Shown here piece after piece: positions 17,921 to 27,301 of a stretch of 64,000 bases of DNA. Location of the stretch: the NCBI GenBank assembly GCA_035547915.1, contig DASZTS010000024.1, forward strand, positions 186,001-250,000, written 5' to 3'. Made by a program: the position numbers and the translations under genes. Under the pieces are notes generated by a model that saw only the letters and a list, made by a program, of their open reading frames with translations, did no database searches and was not told the origin of the DNA. Each line of letters opens with the position of its first letter. Within the stretch, counting starts at the first letter, position 1. This stretch comes from DASSFG01 sp035547915. Lineage in GTDB: Bacteria; Planctomycetota; Planctomycetia; Pirellulales; JAICIG01.

Positions 17921-20101
17921 TCAACTTGCCGGTTGCGACCAGTTCGTGGTATCGCCGCCCGCCGGGAACTCCGTCGACACGAAGGTGCTCAGTGCAGGAC
18001 CGGTTTGAGTAGGGGACGCGTGTGCCTCCCACCAGGCCGCCGCCTCGACTTCAGTCCATTCGGCACACGCGGCGCAACGCGCCAACTCGCTGGCCAGTTC
18101 GTGCGCCGTGGCAGGGCGGTCGCCCCGATGTTTGGCCAGGCAGCGCAGCAGCACGGTCTCCAGGTCGGTAGCAATGGCTTTGCCGGCGCGGCGCGAGGGA
18201 GGATCGGGCGCGGTGTGGACATGATGCGCCATGACATCGACGATGCTGCCGGCCGTGAACACCGGTGTGCCGGTGAGCAGGAAGTAGCCGACCGCCCCCA
18301 CGGCATATAAGTCGCTTCGCAGGTCGATGTTGTCGGGGTGTTGGATCGCTTCGGGCGAAAGATAGAGGGGCGTTCCTTTGACGGAACCGGCGATGCTGAT
18401 TCCCAACTCAGGCTCGGTGTCCGCCGCCTTCACCAAGCCGAAATCGAGCAGCTTGGCAAAGTCGGGCACTCCGCCGCGTTGCGTGAGGATGATGTTGGCC
18501 GGCTTGACGTCGCGGTGAATCAATCCAGCGCGGTGCGCCTCGCTCAGCGAACCGCAAACCTGCCTGAGTATGTAGATGACTCGGCCCTCGGGCTGCGGGC
18601 CATGTTGCTGCACGAGTTGTTCGAGGCTGATGCCGTCGAGGTACTCCATCGCGTAATAGAAAACGCCCTCCGGCGTGCTGCCATAGTCGTAGACGGCGAT
18701 CGTGTTCGGGTGGTTCAATTGGCTGGTGATCTGCACCTCGCGCTCGAAGCGCAGGATGGTCTCGGGCGTGGTCTTCTCCGCGCTGAGCAACTTGATGGCG
18801 GTCGGCCGGCGGAGCAGCGCATGACGGCCGCGATAGACGACACCCATCCCTCCGGCACCGATCATCTCTTCCAACTGATACTGGCCCAGTTGCTTCGTGG
18901 CCAAGACCGCCTCGCGCACGGTTCGTTGCATGCGGGCCACGATGACCGTGAAGATGAAGATCGCGACGGAACAGACCACCAACAGCGCGAACAAGCCCCA
19001 GAAGACGAATCGCAACATTTGCAGCGGCCGGAACGCATCGGCACGGTCGACCTCGGTCGCCACGCCAAACCCGTATTCGGGCAGCCACATCCAGGCGCCG
19101 ATGTTCGGCACGCCGCGGTAGTCGCGATAGCCGTCGACGTCGACCCCCGTGCGTCCCTGCACGGCATCGGCAGCCATCCGCGTCAGCGGCAGCTCCGCAC
19201 GTCGTGCCGACGCTTTTTCGCCTCGCGAGAGGTCGGCCAGCGGATCGAGCAAACGCAGGTTCAAGATGGAGTGGCTGTCTTTGCGATCGGGCAACAACCC
19301 CATGCGCTTCAGGTCGTCGTCGAAACGGCTCTGCGAGAGCAGGAGCCCGTCGCGGTCGAAGGCATAGGTCTCGCCCGTCTCGCCGAAGCGTGCCAGGTTC
19401 AGAATGCGGGTGAAATCGCGATCCGGCCGGAGCCGAAATGCCAGCACACCGAAGATCCGGTCGTCGTGGTCGCGCAAGGGCGCGGCGGCGAACATGGTGG
19501 GTACATTTGCTCGCAGCTCGCCTTCTTCATCGGTCAGCAGGACCACCGAGGGAAACGGCCGCGAGACGATCGCCTCACCAGAGAGCGCGATGTCGAGGAA
19601 CTCTCGGTAGCGAGGCAAGTCTTCCTTGCCGATCAGATCGTGCTGGCCGGCACCGACGATGCGGCGTCGCTGGTCGGTCACGATGAAGTCGACGTAACCG
19701 TGCGTCTTCATCCAGGGCTCGATCGACCGGCTCAGGTCGGCCAGTTCGCTGGACTGCGCCAGCTCAAGCGCAGAGGTGTCGGCACGGTCGGCCAAGGAAA
19801 TGAGCCTTTGGGCCAGATCGGAGCGCGTCTGCGAAGCGGCCGCCGTTTGCACGTTGGAGCGTTGCGCGGCAAGCCATTGTTCCAACGCCGCCACGTCGGC
19901 CGCCAAGATGACCTGCAACTGCGCGCCCAGCGAGGCCTTCATCGCGCGCTCGACATGGGCCCGCAGCCAATAGGCGATGGCCGCCAGCAGAACGGCCGCG
20001 ATCAATGGCCAAATCCAGAGATTCTTTCGCAGCAATAGGTTGCTGACCCCCGCCGAACGGTGGAGGACACCTGAAGCAGAAGCGCCGGTACGCATGCTCA
20101 A
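17921..20101 (-). CDS. Membrane Ser/Thr protein kinase with extracytoplasmic dCache-like sensor
   Basis: A 726-residue receptor kinase. A transmembrane helix at about 27-46 is followed by a long outside region (about 47-380) with PAS-like features of a double Cache sensor: DFIVTDQRRRIVGAGQHDLIG, FGETGETYAFDRDGLLLSQS and IGAWMWLPEYGFGVATEVD. A second helix lies near 385-410 and a kinase domain at about 430-690. The kinase has the glycine loop IGAGGMGVVYRG, AIKLL lysine, catalytic HRDVKPANIIL, DFGLVK and GTPLYLSPEA, so it should be active. It probably couples a small external ligand to cytoplasmic phosphorylation. No partner phosphatase or substrate gene is adjacent. Confidence 0.9.
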   Translation of the reverse strand: MSMRTGASASGVLHRSAGVSNLLLRKNLWIWPLIAAVLLAAIAYWLRAHVERAMKASLGAQLQVILAADVAALEQWLAAQRSNVQTAAASQTRSDLAQRLISLADRADTSALELAQSSELADLSRSIEPWMKTHGYVDFIVTDQRRRIVGAGQHDLIGKEDLPRYREFLDIALSGEAIVSRPFPSVVLLTDEEGELRANVPTMFAAAPLRDHDDRIFGVLAFRLRPDRDFTRILNLARFGETGETYAFDRDGLLLSQSRFDDDLKRMGLLPDRKDSHSILNLRLLDPLADLSRGEKASARRAELPLTRMAADAVQGRTGVDVDGYRDYRGVPNIGAWMWLPEYGFGVATEVDRADAFRPLQMLRFVFWGLFALLVVCSVAIFIFTVIVARMQRTVREAVLATKQLGQYQLEEMIGAGGMGVVYRGRHALLRRPTAIKLLSAEKTTPETILRFEREVQITSQLNHPNTIAVYDYGSTPEGVFYYAMEYLDGISLEQLVQQHGPQPEGRVIYILRQVCGSLSEAHRAGLIHRDVKPANIILTQRGGVPDFAKLLDFGLVKAADTEPELGISIAGSVKGTPLYLSPEAIQHPDNIDLRSDLYAVGAVGYFLLTGTPVFTAGSIVDVMAHHVHTAPDPPSRRAGKAIATDLETVLLRCLAKHRGDRPATAHELASELARCAACAEWTEVEAAAWWEAHASPTQTGPALSTFVSTEFPAGGDTTNWSQPAS

Positions 20102-20460
20102 AGTTGACTCCTCAAACCGGAGACAATTTTAATCGAGCGCGAAAGCCGAGGATAGCAGAACGGTCGTGCTTCGATGCCGCTCGATCGCGACGAGTAAAAG
20201 CTATCGCCCGCTCCCGGCATAGATTAGATATGATGCACCGAACCACTCAGCGCGGCAAAGGAGCAAAGATCGTCCTTTCGCGGCGTATTTTGTTACCGTC
20301 GTCACTGGCACGACGGCGGCCTTGGTGCGGGCTTCGGGTAGGGCTTTACGGTAAAATCTGGAAGTGCACCCCGCCGACCAAGATTTGCCGGGCCGCGGCG
20401 AATAAGCCACCTGCGGGGCCATGCCACGCTCTGCATTCCGCTCGCTGAGGTCGGCTGAAT
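20102..20460. other. Intergenic region between divergent genes, no gene seen
   Basis: A 359-base gap between the divergent starts of the kinase gene and the 192-residue membrane protein gene, so it must hold both promoters. Short open frames here have no coding character. I see AT-rich patches such as TAGATTAGATATGATGC and TTACGGTAAAATCTGG but no convincing -35/-10 pair. Confidence 0.5.
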
Positions 20461-21039
20461 ATGCGAAATAGGCTCGCCATTCAATTCAGTCTGCGGGCCT
20501 TGCTGGTGTTCACCGCGTGCTTCTGCGTCTGGTTGGCGATCGTAGTACAGCATGCACGGCACCAGGCGGCCGCGGTTGCGGAGATCGAAGCGCTCGGCGG
20601 CATCGTTTACTTCAAGCATCAAGACGTCACCCGCCTTGCCCGGAAGGTTCCGAAACAACCCATCCCTCGTCCTTGTTACGATCGCTTTCGCCAACCGCCC
20701 GGCTCACGTTGGCTGCGAAAGTTGCTGGGGGACGATTTCTTTCGCGAGGCAGCGGTCGTCGACCTCACCAAGACGAACGCGAGCGACGCCGAGCTTGCCC
20801 GAGTCATCGCTTCCCTGCCTCGTGCGGCCATCCGTTGCCCGCCATCGTGGGCCGCGCGACACGGCCAGCACAACATCGGGCCGACGCCGGGGTATGACTA
20901 CGACCCCGTCTCACTCGCCGTCGCGATCGCCAGCCTGGCGTTCACCGCTTGGATTGTCTGCTTGAGTTACGCGCGATTCCGGCGGAATCGGACGCCCGGT
21001 ACGGAAGCACTCTTGCGGTCTACGGGGGCCGACGGATAG
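20461..21039 (+). CDS. Small planctomycete membrane protein (F-SLR-LL type)
   Basis: A 192-residue protein that starts MRNRLAIQFSLRALLVFTAC. This is the typical N-terminal helix of a large planctomycete group in which FSLR(T/A)LL precedes a single membrane segment. The central region is polar with charged repeats, and a second helix lies near the C-terminus (SLAVAIASLAFTAWIVCLSY). No enzymatic motif is visible. It is followed after 9 bases by a second protein of related N-terminal style, so the two form a pair. Function unknown. Confidence 0.65.
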   Translation: MRNRLAIQFSLRALLVFTACFCVWLAIVVQHARHQAAAVAEIEALGGIVYFKHQDVTRLARKVPKQPIPRPCYDRFRQPPGSRWLRKLLGDDFFREAAVVDLTKTNASDAELARVIASLPRAAIRCPPSWAARHGQHNIGPTPGYDYDPVSLAVAIASLAFTAWIVCLSYARFRRNRTPGTEALLRSTGADG

Positions 21040-21048
21040 GTTGCCGCG

Positions 21049-21780
21049 ATGGCTCGACGATTGCAATTCAGCCTGGGCCGATTGCTACTGGCGATTGGGG
21101 TTTTGATGCTCCTCGGTTCGCACATCTTCACGTCCTGGAAACTGAAACAGGCACGGGAAGACGTGGATCGCATGGCTACGGAGCTCGGCCGTTTGACCAT
21201 TCGCGAGCCCGACCGGCTCAACGTGGTGGCCGTGCCGACCTATGACGACCTGACGTGGCGCTGGCGCGCGCATGTGCCCGAGGCGCGGAAGTATTATCTG
21301 GATTGGGCGACAGCGGAGATTCCCGAAATCGGCGTCCCACTCCACCCGCATAAAGGGATTCGATTCTCATTGCCGGCCGGCGAATTCATGTTGACGGTGG
21401 CCGCGCGGCGCGATCGCGTCGGGGAATGGAAACTGACCGTCGCCGAGCAACACCATTCCAGCGTCAGCACGCCGATCCCCGAGGACCATGCCGGCTGGCT
21501 CGTCGACAATCCGGGCTACATCATGACTTCGCAGGCGGGCACCGACGGCACCGAGAGCGCCACGGACGGAGAACATTTGGTTCTCTTGAGAGTGACGTGC
21601 GGTACGACGGCTACCCCCAACACACCGCCGGCGAGCAGTTCTGGGCTCATGGTTTGGGCCGTCGAAGAGCGGCCCGAACCGTCGCCGGCCGTTTCGACGT
21701 CCGAGGGCGGCGCAGCGGAGGCATACGAGCCGCCTAGCCGTTTTCCCGAACCTGTCGTCGAGCCCGAGTCCGGCGAATAG
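21049..21780 (+). CDS. Hypothetical single-pass membrane protein
   Basis: A 243-residue protein with an N-terminal membrane helix (LQFSLGRLLLAIGVLMLLGS), a short coiled segment rich in K, E and R (residues about 30-55), then a beta-rich outer domain with ARKYYLDWATAEIP and LPAGEFMLTVAARRDR. The tail is rich in P, E and S. It is 9 bases downstream of the preceding small membrane protein and shares its N-terminal FSLGRLLL style. No known family is recognised. FliG follows on the same strand after a 175-base gap. Confidence 0.65.
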   Translation: MARRLQFSLGRLLLAIGVLMLLGSHIFTSWKLKQAREDVDRMATELGRLTIREPDRLNVVAVPTYDDLTWRWRAHVPEARKYYLDWATAEIPEIGVPLHPHKGIRFSLPAGEFMLTVAARRDRVGEWKLTVAEQHHSSVSTPIPEDHAGWLVDNPGYIMTSQAGTDGTESATDGEHLVLLRVTCGTTATPNTPPASSSGLMVWAVEERPEPSPAVSTSEGGAAEAYEPPSRFPEPVVEPESGE

Positions 21781-21955
21781 GCATATTCTGTGGCCTTGTC
21801 ATGTCCAGTACTCAGGCGACCGCATAAACTGCTCAATTTTCCCAGGTCGGCCAACCGATACGGGTAAAGAGGCGGTGCGCGGCCGTTTTCGCGATGCACC
21901 GCGCGCCCTCTCAGCGTTCGGCCTGCAAAGACCACCTCCCGGCAAGGAACGATTC

Positions 21956-22954
21956 GTGCCCAGCAGCGAATTGCGTAAAGCGGCTGTGCTCTTGATGAGC
22001 CTACCGCACGACGATGCGGCCAAGGTCATGGCCAAGCTGCCTCCCAAGCAAGTCGAGCTGGTCTCGGTCGAGATCGCCAAGATCGCCATCATCAGCGGCG
22101 AAGAGCAAGAGCTCGTAATCAAGGACTTTGCCGAGGCTTCACCCGCCTCGATCGGCGCCGGCACCGGCGGCCTGGAACTGGCCAAGAACCTCGTCGAACG
22201 CGCGCTGGGCAAAAACGCCGGCAGCACGATCGAGAGCGTCCGCCAGCAGATCGAGGCGATGCCCTTCGGCTTCTTGCAGAAGGTCGATAGCCAGAATCTG
22301 CTCACCTTCATCATGGACGAGCACCCGCAGACGATCGCCCTCATCCTCTCACACCTGCACGCCTCGCAGGCGGCCGATATCATCAGCGGTCTGCCGAGCG
22401 ATCGGCAGCTCGCCGTCGTACGGCGTATCGCCACGATGGGGCAGACCAACCCCGAGATCATCCACGAGGTGGAGAAGGGACTCGAGCACCGCATGTCGAG
22501 CGTGATGAGCCAACAGTTCGAGAACGCGGGCGGTGTCGAAGCGGTGGCCGAGATTCTCAACGTCACCGACCGGGCCACCGAACGCAGCCTGCTAGAGAAC
22601 CTCGCGCAGGAAGATCCCGACCTGGTCGAAGAGATCCGCCGCTTGATGTTCGTCTTCGAAGACATCTTGAAGTTCTCGGCCAAGGACGTACAGACGTTGC
22701 TCAAGAACGTGGAAAGCTCGCAGCTCGCCATGGCCCTCAAAGGGGCCAGCGACGAGCTCAAGCAAAAGATTCTGGGCAACATGTCGGTGCGCGCAGCCGA
22801 CCTACTGCGCGAGGAGATGGAATACCTCGGGCCGGTCCGCCTGTCGGCCGTCGAGCAGGTGCAGCAGCAGATCGTCGACATCATCCGCCGCCTGGAAGAT
22901 TCTGGCGACATCACGGTCGCCTCGGGCGACGAGGTCGAAGAGTTTATTCAGTAG
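21956..22954 (+). CDS. fliG: Flagellar motor switch protein FliG
   Basis: A 332-residue FliG, the normal length. The N-terminal domain begins SSELRKAAVLLMSLPHDDAA; the middle domain has the conserved EHPQ motif (DEHPQTIALILSHL); the C-terminal domain ends with RAADLLREEMEYLGPVRLSAVEQ, the torque-generating helix with its charged residues. FliG sits at the cytoplasmic face of the flagellar C-ring and interacts with MotA and FliM. I start at GTG 21956 because AAGGAA is spaced 6 bases ahead; the longer frame from 21875 adds a non-conserved leader. No other flagellar gene is nearby, so this is a lone copy, either the only one with scattered flagellar genes or a paralog. Confidence 0.93.
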   Translation: MPSSELRKAAVLLMSLPHDDAAKVMAKLPPKQVELVSVEIAKIAIISGEEQELVIKDFAEASPASIGAGTGGLELAKNLVERALGKNAGSTIESVRQQIEAMPFGFLQKVDSQNLLTFIMDEHPQTIALILSHLHASQAADIISGLPSDRQLAVVRRIATMGQTNPEIIHEVEKGLEHRMSSVMSQQFENAGGVEAVAEILNVTDRATERSLLENLAQEDPDLVEEIRRLMFVFEDILKFSAKDVQTLLKNVESSQLAMALKGASDELKQKILGNMSVRAADLLREEMEYLGPVRLSAVEQVQQQIVDIIRRLEDSGDITVASGDEVEEFIQ

Positions 22955-23001
22955 CCGGCCGTTTATCGGCGGCGGCGCCCGCCTGTTACCGGCGAGCCGC
23001 T

Positions 23002-24309
23002 TCATTCTGTCGTCGTGTGGTCGTTCTGCCGCGGCCAATTCCAAAACAGGGCCAGCGCCAAGCAAGCGACTAGCGGCAGCAGGCCGGCGAAAAAGATGCC
23101 GTCCGCGTACGAATGGGTCTTTTCGATTCGTTCGCCAACGAACCGCTGCATCAGCGCCGTGCAGACCCACGTCGTGCATCCCAGCGCCCCCGTCACCTTG
23201 CCTTGATGACGGGTCGACAGTTCCTGCGTGAGCGAGTAGTAGCTGGGAAAGAGCCCGAGCGCACCGAAGCCGATCAGCAGCAGCAGGCCCAACAGCAACG
23301 GCCCGCGCGGCAAACCAGCGACCACAGTGCTCAGGGACGTCAGACACGCGCAGACGAAAAACGGCAACATCCGCGCCCGGTGCAAGGGCCACCCGCAAGA
23401 CACCAACCGCTTGGAGACAAAACCGGCGCTCAGGCAGCCAATATCGGCTGCGGCGAAGTAGAACGACGTGAACAGATTCACGTCGTCGCGATCATAGTCG
23501 TGGGCTTCGCGCAGAAAGTCGGGGAGCCAGGCCCGAAAGACGTGGAAACAGAGATTGATCATGATGACCGTCAATATCAGCAGCGCGAAGCGACGCCGAA
23601 GCCCGCGGCCAATGGTCTCGTTTTCCGAAGGCGCTTGCTCGTCGGAGTCGGGCGGTTTGCGCAGGTCGCGCTGGCGCACCAGCCAGAGCCAGGGAACGAT
23701 CCATAGCAGGCCGATCGCTCCGATGACTTGAAACGGTCTTTGCCAACTTCCCGGAGCTGAGCTGGTAAGCGACCGCACGACCAGTGGCGTCAGGATCGCG
23801 CCCAGGGCCGCGCCGCTTTGCAGCAGGCTGTTCCCCAAAGGCCGTTGTTGGGCCGTCAGTAACCGTTGCGAAGTGACGAGCGCACAGGGCCACTGGCCGG
23901 CTTCGAAGAACCCGAGGACCGTCCGGCAAAAGAGCAGCCCCCAGTAACACGCGGGCACGTCATCAGAACAACCGAGCGACACCAACGCGGTACCGATCGG
24001 CACGGCGTGCGCCGTGGCGAGGCCGGCCAGCGACCAGCCGGTCAGAACGAGCGGATACAACAACCGCACACTCATGCGGTCGGCCAGGAAGCCCGCGACG
24101 AGACCACCGCATGCGAACGCCAGGCCGAAGCCCATCTCCAGTTCGCCGTACTGTTGCTTGGTCAGTCCCTGCTCATGCCGAATGTCGGTGATCGTCATGG
24201 CCAGCGTCTGCCGGTCCATGTAGTTGAGCATGGTGGCCAGCAAGAGGATGCCGCACACGCACCATTTCCACGAGGGCGCGCGGAGGTCGGCGTCGCCTAG
24301 CCGTTCCAT
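23002..24309 (-). CDS. Major facilitator superfamily transporter (ACS-like)
   Basis: A 435-residue MFS transporter with about 12 membrane helices. The start region LNYMDRQTLAMTI and the loop 2-3 segment GFLADRMSVRLLYPLVLTGW match the anion:cation symporter subfamily (hexuronate and related sugar-acid transporters). A long frame upstream of ATG 24309 is Arg-rich antisense-like sequence, so it was trimmed. The start overlaps the end of the creatininase-family gene by 13 bases, so the two are translationally linked; the transporter may bring in the substrate of that amidohydrolase. The exact substrate is unknown. Confidence 0.88.
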   Translation of the reverse strand: MERLGDADLRAPSWKWCVCGILLLATMLNYMDRQTLAMTITDIRHEQGLTKQQYGELEMGFGLAFACGGLVAGFLADRMSVRLLYPLVLTGWSLAGLATAHAVPIGTALVSLGCSDDVPACYWGLLFCRTVLGFFEAGQWPCALVTSQRLLTAQQRPLGNSLLQSGAALGAILTPLVVRSLTSSAPGSWQRPFQVIGAIGLLWIVPWLWLVRQRDLRKPPDSDEQAPSENETIGRGLRRRFALLILTVIMINLCFHVFRAWLPDFLREAHDYDRDDVNLFTSFYFAAADIGCLSAGFVSKRLVSCGWPLHRARMLPFFVCACLTSLSTVVAGLPRGPLLLGLLLLIGFGALGLFPSYYSLTQELSTRHQGKVTGALGCTTWVCTALMQRFVGERIEKTHSYADGIFFAGLLPLVACLALALFWNWPRQNDHTTTE

Positions 24310-25055
24310 GAGCTGCCGTCCCAGGCCAGCACACGGTGCAAGAGCTTGGCCACATCTTCGGCGAAGACGCGGAACAGCGTCTCGCCCTTCTCGGCGCTGG
24401 CGAACCGCGGGTCGCCGATGTGGCCGGGCGCGCTGCGGTCCTTGGTCACCCAGCCGCGCGTAGCCGGCTCGAACCCTATGCCGAAATCGACCGCTTCGAC
24501 CTTCGAGAGGTCGCCCACCAGATGCGGCGCGATCCGCAGCATCATCGAGGTCTCCCACTCACAGGCGTGCCCCATGCGCTGCTGCGTGAGCGACGTATCG
24601 ACCAGGTGCGGCTGCCCGCCCAACGTCCAGTAGGTCGAGAACAGCAACAGCAGATCCTTCCGCTGACGGTGCCGTTGTCGCACCTCGAACACGGCCTGCT
24701 GGCCCGGCACGATGTTGCCGCCGTGTCCGTTGACGAACACGATCCGCTTGAAGCCGTGGAACAGAAAGTTCTCCATCAGGTCGACGAGCACGTCGAGATA
24801 GGTGCGCGGGGCGGCGGATAGCGTGCCCGTGAAATCGAGATGGTGGTCGGAATTACCCAGCCACAGCAGCGGAGCGAACAACACGCGATCGCCCACGCGC
24901 TCCTCGGCGCGGCGCATCACTTCGCCTAACAGCATGCTGTCGGTGAAGACCGGCATGTGCCGGCCGTGCTGCTCCAATGCTGCGACAGGGAAAACGATGG
25001 GGGTGTCTTTAGGCAGGTCGGCGACCTGCGGCCATTTGAGATCGGTGAGCTGCAT
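24297..25055 (-). CDS. Creatininase-family amidohydrolase
   Basis: A 252-residue protein of the creatininase/creatinine amidohydrolase family. It carries the metal-ligand segment ALEQHGRHMPVFTDS (residues 26-40), the GTLSAAP loop, the NGHGGN motif and the late HACEWETSMML block with a glutamate ligand. Family members are hexameric metal enzymes that open cyclic amides (creatinine) or remove formyl groups in cofactor pathways. The frame extends 300 bases further upstream without conservation, so ATG 25055 is chosen. It is operonic with an MFS transporter. The true substrate is open; creatinine use should not be assumed. Confidence 0.88.
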   Translation of the reverse strand: MQLTDLKWPQVADLPKDTPIVFPVAALEQHGRHMPVFTDSMLLGEVMRRAEERVGDRVLFAPLLWLGNSDHHLDFTGTLSAAPRTYLDVLVDLMENFLFHGFKRIVFVNGHGGNIVPGQQAVFEVRQRHRQRKDLLLLFSTYWTLGGQPHLVDTSLTQQRMGHACEWETSMMLRIAPHLVGDLSKVEAVDFGIGFEPATRGWVTKDRSAPGHIGDPRFASAEKGETLFRVFAEDVAKLLHRVLAWDGSSWNG

Positions 25056-25193
25056 GGCAAAATGTCGGCGGCGGGTCGGAGGGTGGTATGGGAGCGTGCG
25101 TGAGGGACGCGCACGGAGCGTGCGGAGGCGTGCGAGTGCGTAGAGTATCGTCGGGATTTTCTCGCGCTGCAAGTCGCGGGTGACAGTAGAGGC

Positions 25194-26300
25194 ATGAACG
25201 TTCTGTATTACATCAGCGGACACGGCTACGGCCATGCGACGCGGAGTTCGGAGATCCTGCGGGCGCTGGTGGCGGCCCAGCCCGATTGGGCTGTGCACGT
25301 CCGCAGTAACGTGCCGCCACACCTCCTGGCCGGCATCGACCGCGTCGAGTACCACCTATGCCCCGAGTCGCTCGACCCGGGCGTCGTCGAGGAGGCCGAC
25401 TCGTTGGGCGTCGACGTGCCGGCCACGCTGGAGACGATCGAGCGTTACTATCGCCGGCGCGACGACATAGTGGCCGCCGAGGTCAAATGGATCTCGCAGC
25501 AGAACCGGGCGGCAGGCTCAAAGATCTCGTTGGTGGTCGCCGACTTCCCCCCCATGGCCGGAGCTGTAGCGGCCGCGTGCAACCTGCCTTGCATCGGCGT
25601 GGGCAATTTCACCTGGGATTGGATCTACGAGCCGCTGGTCGATGCGCCGCGTCGCGGACTGCTCGATTGGCTGCGGGCCGACTATGCGCGGATGGACTGC
25701 TGGCTGCGGCTCCCCTTCAGCCATGCCGAGAACGAGCATCTCTTTCGCCGCGTCGTCGACGCCCCACTCGTCGCCCGCCGTCCTCGCCGCCCACCGGCCG
25801 ACGTGCTAAGGAAGCTGGGCATTGCCGCGAGCGATGTCCGGCCGCGGATCGTATTGGGGATGCGAGGCCGCATCGCTCCCGAGGCACGCGCCGCGGCGGC
25901 CGAAGCCAATCCCGATTGGCTCTTCTTACACTTCGAAGGGGCGAACGCCAGCTCGCGCCGCAACGAACTGCCTGTGACCTTGTCAGCCGACCTGTTGTTC
26001 ACCGACGTTCTCAACGTCTGCGACGTGGTCGTATCGAAATTCGGGTACGGCATGCTCTCGGAGTGCATCGCCACGCGGAAACGATTGCTCTGCCCGCCGC
26101 GGCGACAGTTCCGCGAAGACGAGATCTTCGACCGCGAGGTCGGGCGCCACTTGCGGGTGGCGCCCATCTCGCATGTCGATTTTTCCGCCGGCCGCTGGTC
26201 GGAAGGGATCGGCTGGCTCCTGCAACGTCCGCCCCTCGATCCAGACCTCGCCACCGACGGCGCCGAGGTCTGCGCTCGCGAGATTGCGCGGGCCGTGTGA
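25194..26300 (+). CDS. GT-B fold glycosyltransferase-like protein (L-arabinokinase N-domain type)
   Basis: A 368-residue protein opening YYISGHGYGHATRSSEI, the glycine-histidine loop of MurG-like GT-B enzymes, and having a C-terminal half with VVSKFGYGMLSECIATRKRLL, the nucleotide-sugar recognition region. This resembles the glycosyltransferase-like domain that precedes the GHMP kinase domain in plant L-arabinokinase; no kinase domain is present here. It is divergent from the creatininase/MFS pair with 138 bases between starts. The donor and acceptor are unknown. Confidence 0.75.
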   Translation: MNVLYYISGHGYGHATRSSEILRALVAAQPDWAVHVRSNVPPHLLAGIDRVEYHLCPESLDPGVVEEADSLGVDVPATLETIERYYRRRDDIVAAEVKWISQQNRAAGSKISLVVADFPPMAGAVAAACNLPCIGVGNFTWDWIYEPLVDAPRRGLLDWLRADYARMDCWLRLPFSHAENEHLFRRVVDAPLVARRPRRPPADVLRKLGIAASDVRPRIVLGMRGRIAPEARAAAAEANPDWLFLHFEGANASSRRNELPVTLSADLLFTDVLNVCDVVVSKFGYGMLSECIATRKRLLCPPRRQFREDEIFDREVGRHLRVAPISHVDFSAGRWSEGIGWLLQRPPLDPDLATDGAEVCAREIARAV

Positions 26301-26321
26301 AGCCCCCCGCAATCGGCGCGA

Positions 26322-26906
26322 CTACAGGTTCCCGCCGGGACCGTCGTCCACGTTGCCCACCATGTGGAAGTGGTTGTGGTCGATATAGATCACCTCTTGG
26401 GCGTCTTCGTCGACCGTCGTGTAAGGAATGGGCCAGCCGACGCGCGTCACTTCGGTGTAATAGATGATGCACTTGTAGTGGGCGTGGTGCAATTGTGCCG
26501 GTCCGATCAACGGATAGACGCGCGGCGGGTCGACGTAATCGGCGATCGGCTCGATGACCATGCGCACGTTGTTGCGCTGAATCTCGTGCAACAGGGGCAC
26601 ACCACCTTCGACATTGCGCGCCCGTTCCAAGGCCCGCATCACTTCGTCGGGTGACGGAGGATCGAGCGCGACGGGATTTCCGCCCGACGTAACCGGTCCC
26701 AGGATAGGCACCCGCTGGTAGCGTTCCCGCATCCAGAACTTATTCTCCTGCTCCTTCTGGAAGTAGGGGCTCAGGGGTACCGGAACCGGCAAGTGAACAA
26801 AAGGATGTGCGTACTCGGTGTTCAGCGGCCAGGCGCAGCCCGTGAAGGCCAGTGCGGGTAGGGCCAGTGTGACAAGGAGTGGAAGTTTAGCCATCCGACA
26901 TGACAT
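26322..26906 (-). CDS. Predicted lipoprotein of unknown function
   Basis: A 194-residue protein with a lipoprotein signal: LPLLVTLALPALAFTGC, so cleavage before C24 is expected. The mature part has SPDEVMRALERARNVEGG, then beta-rich text ending VIYIDHNHFHMVG. Similar proteins occur in planctomycetes without a known role. The upstream GAGGGA is placed for the ATG at 26906. It converges on the glycosyltransferase gene with a 21-base gap. I see no catalytic motif. Confidence 0.7.
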   Translation of the reverse strand: MSCRMAKLPLLVTLALPALAFTGCAWPLNTEYAHPFVHLPVPVPLSPYFQKEQENKFWMRERYQRVPILGPVTSGGNPVALDPPSPDEVMRALERARNVEGGVPLLHEIQRNNVRMVIEPIADYVDPPRVYPLIGPAQLHHAHYKCIIYYTEVTRVGWPIPYTTVDEDAQEVIYIDHNHFHMVGNVDDGPGGNL

Positions 26907-27210
26907 GGGTTGATCCCTCGCGTGATCGACCGTTGGCCGCGACTCGTCATCGTGCTCGGCATTCGCGCCTTCTGGCGCGGAGTTGCCACGCTTGGCGAGT
27001 AGTCCGCCAAACTAGCCGTAGTTATCGTGATAAACGGCGGTGGACTTGCGGGTTTTTCGGATTTTTCGGCCACCCCGTCTTATCGTCGCAACAGAGCGGG
27101 CAAGGAGCGGAAGTTGGGGCGAAGGGGGCGGCTTCCATGGGGATTTGCCAAGAAACCGTTGGGGTTCTCGCGCTTCTCGAATTACTACGGCGTCCCTTTA
27201 TCAGCCCCAT
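26907..27210. other. Intergenic region without an identified gene
   Basis: This stretch lies upstream of the minus-strand lipoprotein gene and must hold its promoter. Short plus-strand frames look non-coding. It has an imperfect palindrome (GTTATCGTGATAAAC near 27019-27033) that could be an operator, but no matching site was found elsewhere in the window. Confidence 0.4.
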
Positions 27211-27260
27211 ATAATAAAAAGCCAACCGCCCTCGCTGGGAGGGAAAACCAGCGAGGGCGG
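27211..27260 (-). terminator. Rho-independent terminator of the BON-domain gene
   Basis: CCGCCCTCGCTGG at 27226-27238 pairs perfectly with CCAGCGAGGGCGG at 27248-27260, a 13-bp stem with a 9-base loop. On the minus strand the stem is followed by a T-rich tract (the complement of ATAATAAAAA at 27211-27220). It lies 41 bases past the stop of the minus-strand gene at 27302. Confidence 0.85.
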
Positions 27261-27301
27261 CGTTTGTGGCACGACTCGGGACCGGTTCGTTGCCGGACCG
27301 C

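Noticed and set aside
18338..20038. Plus-strand open frame of 566 codons
   Set aside because: Antisense to the Ser/Thr kinase, whose catalytic motifs are all present.
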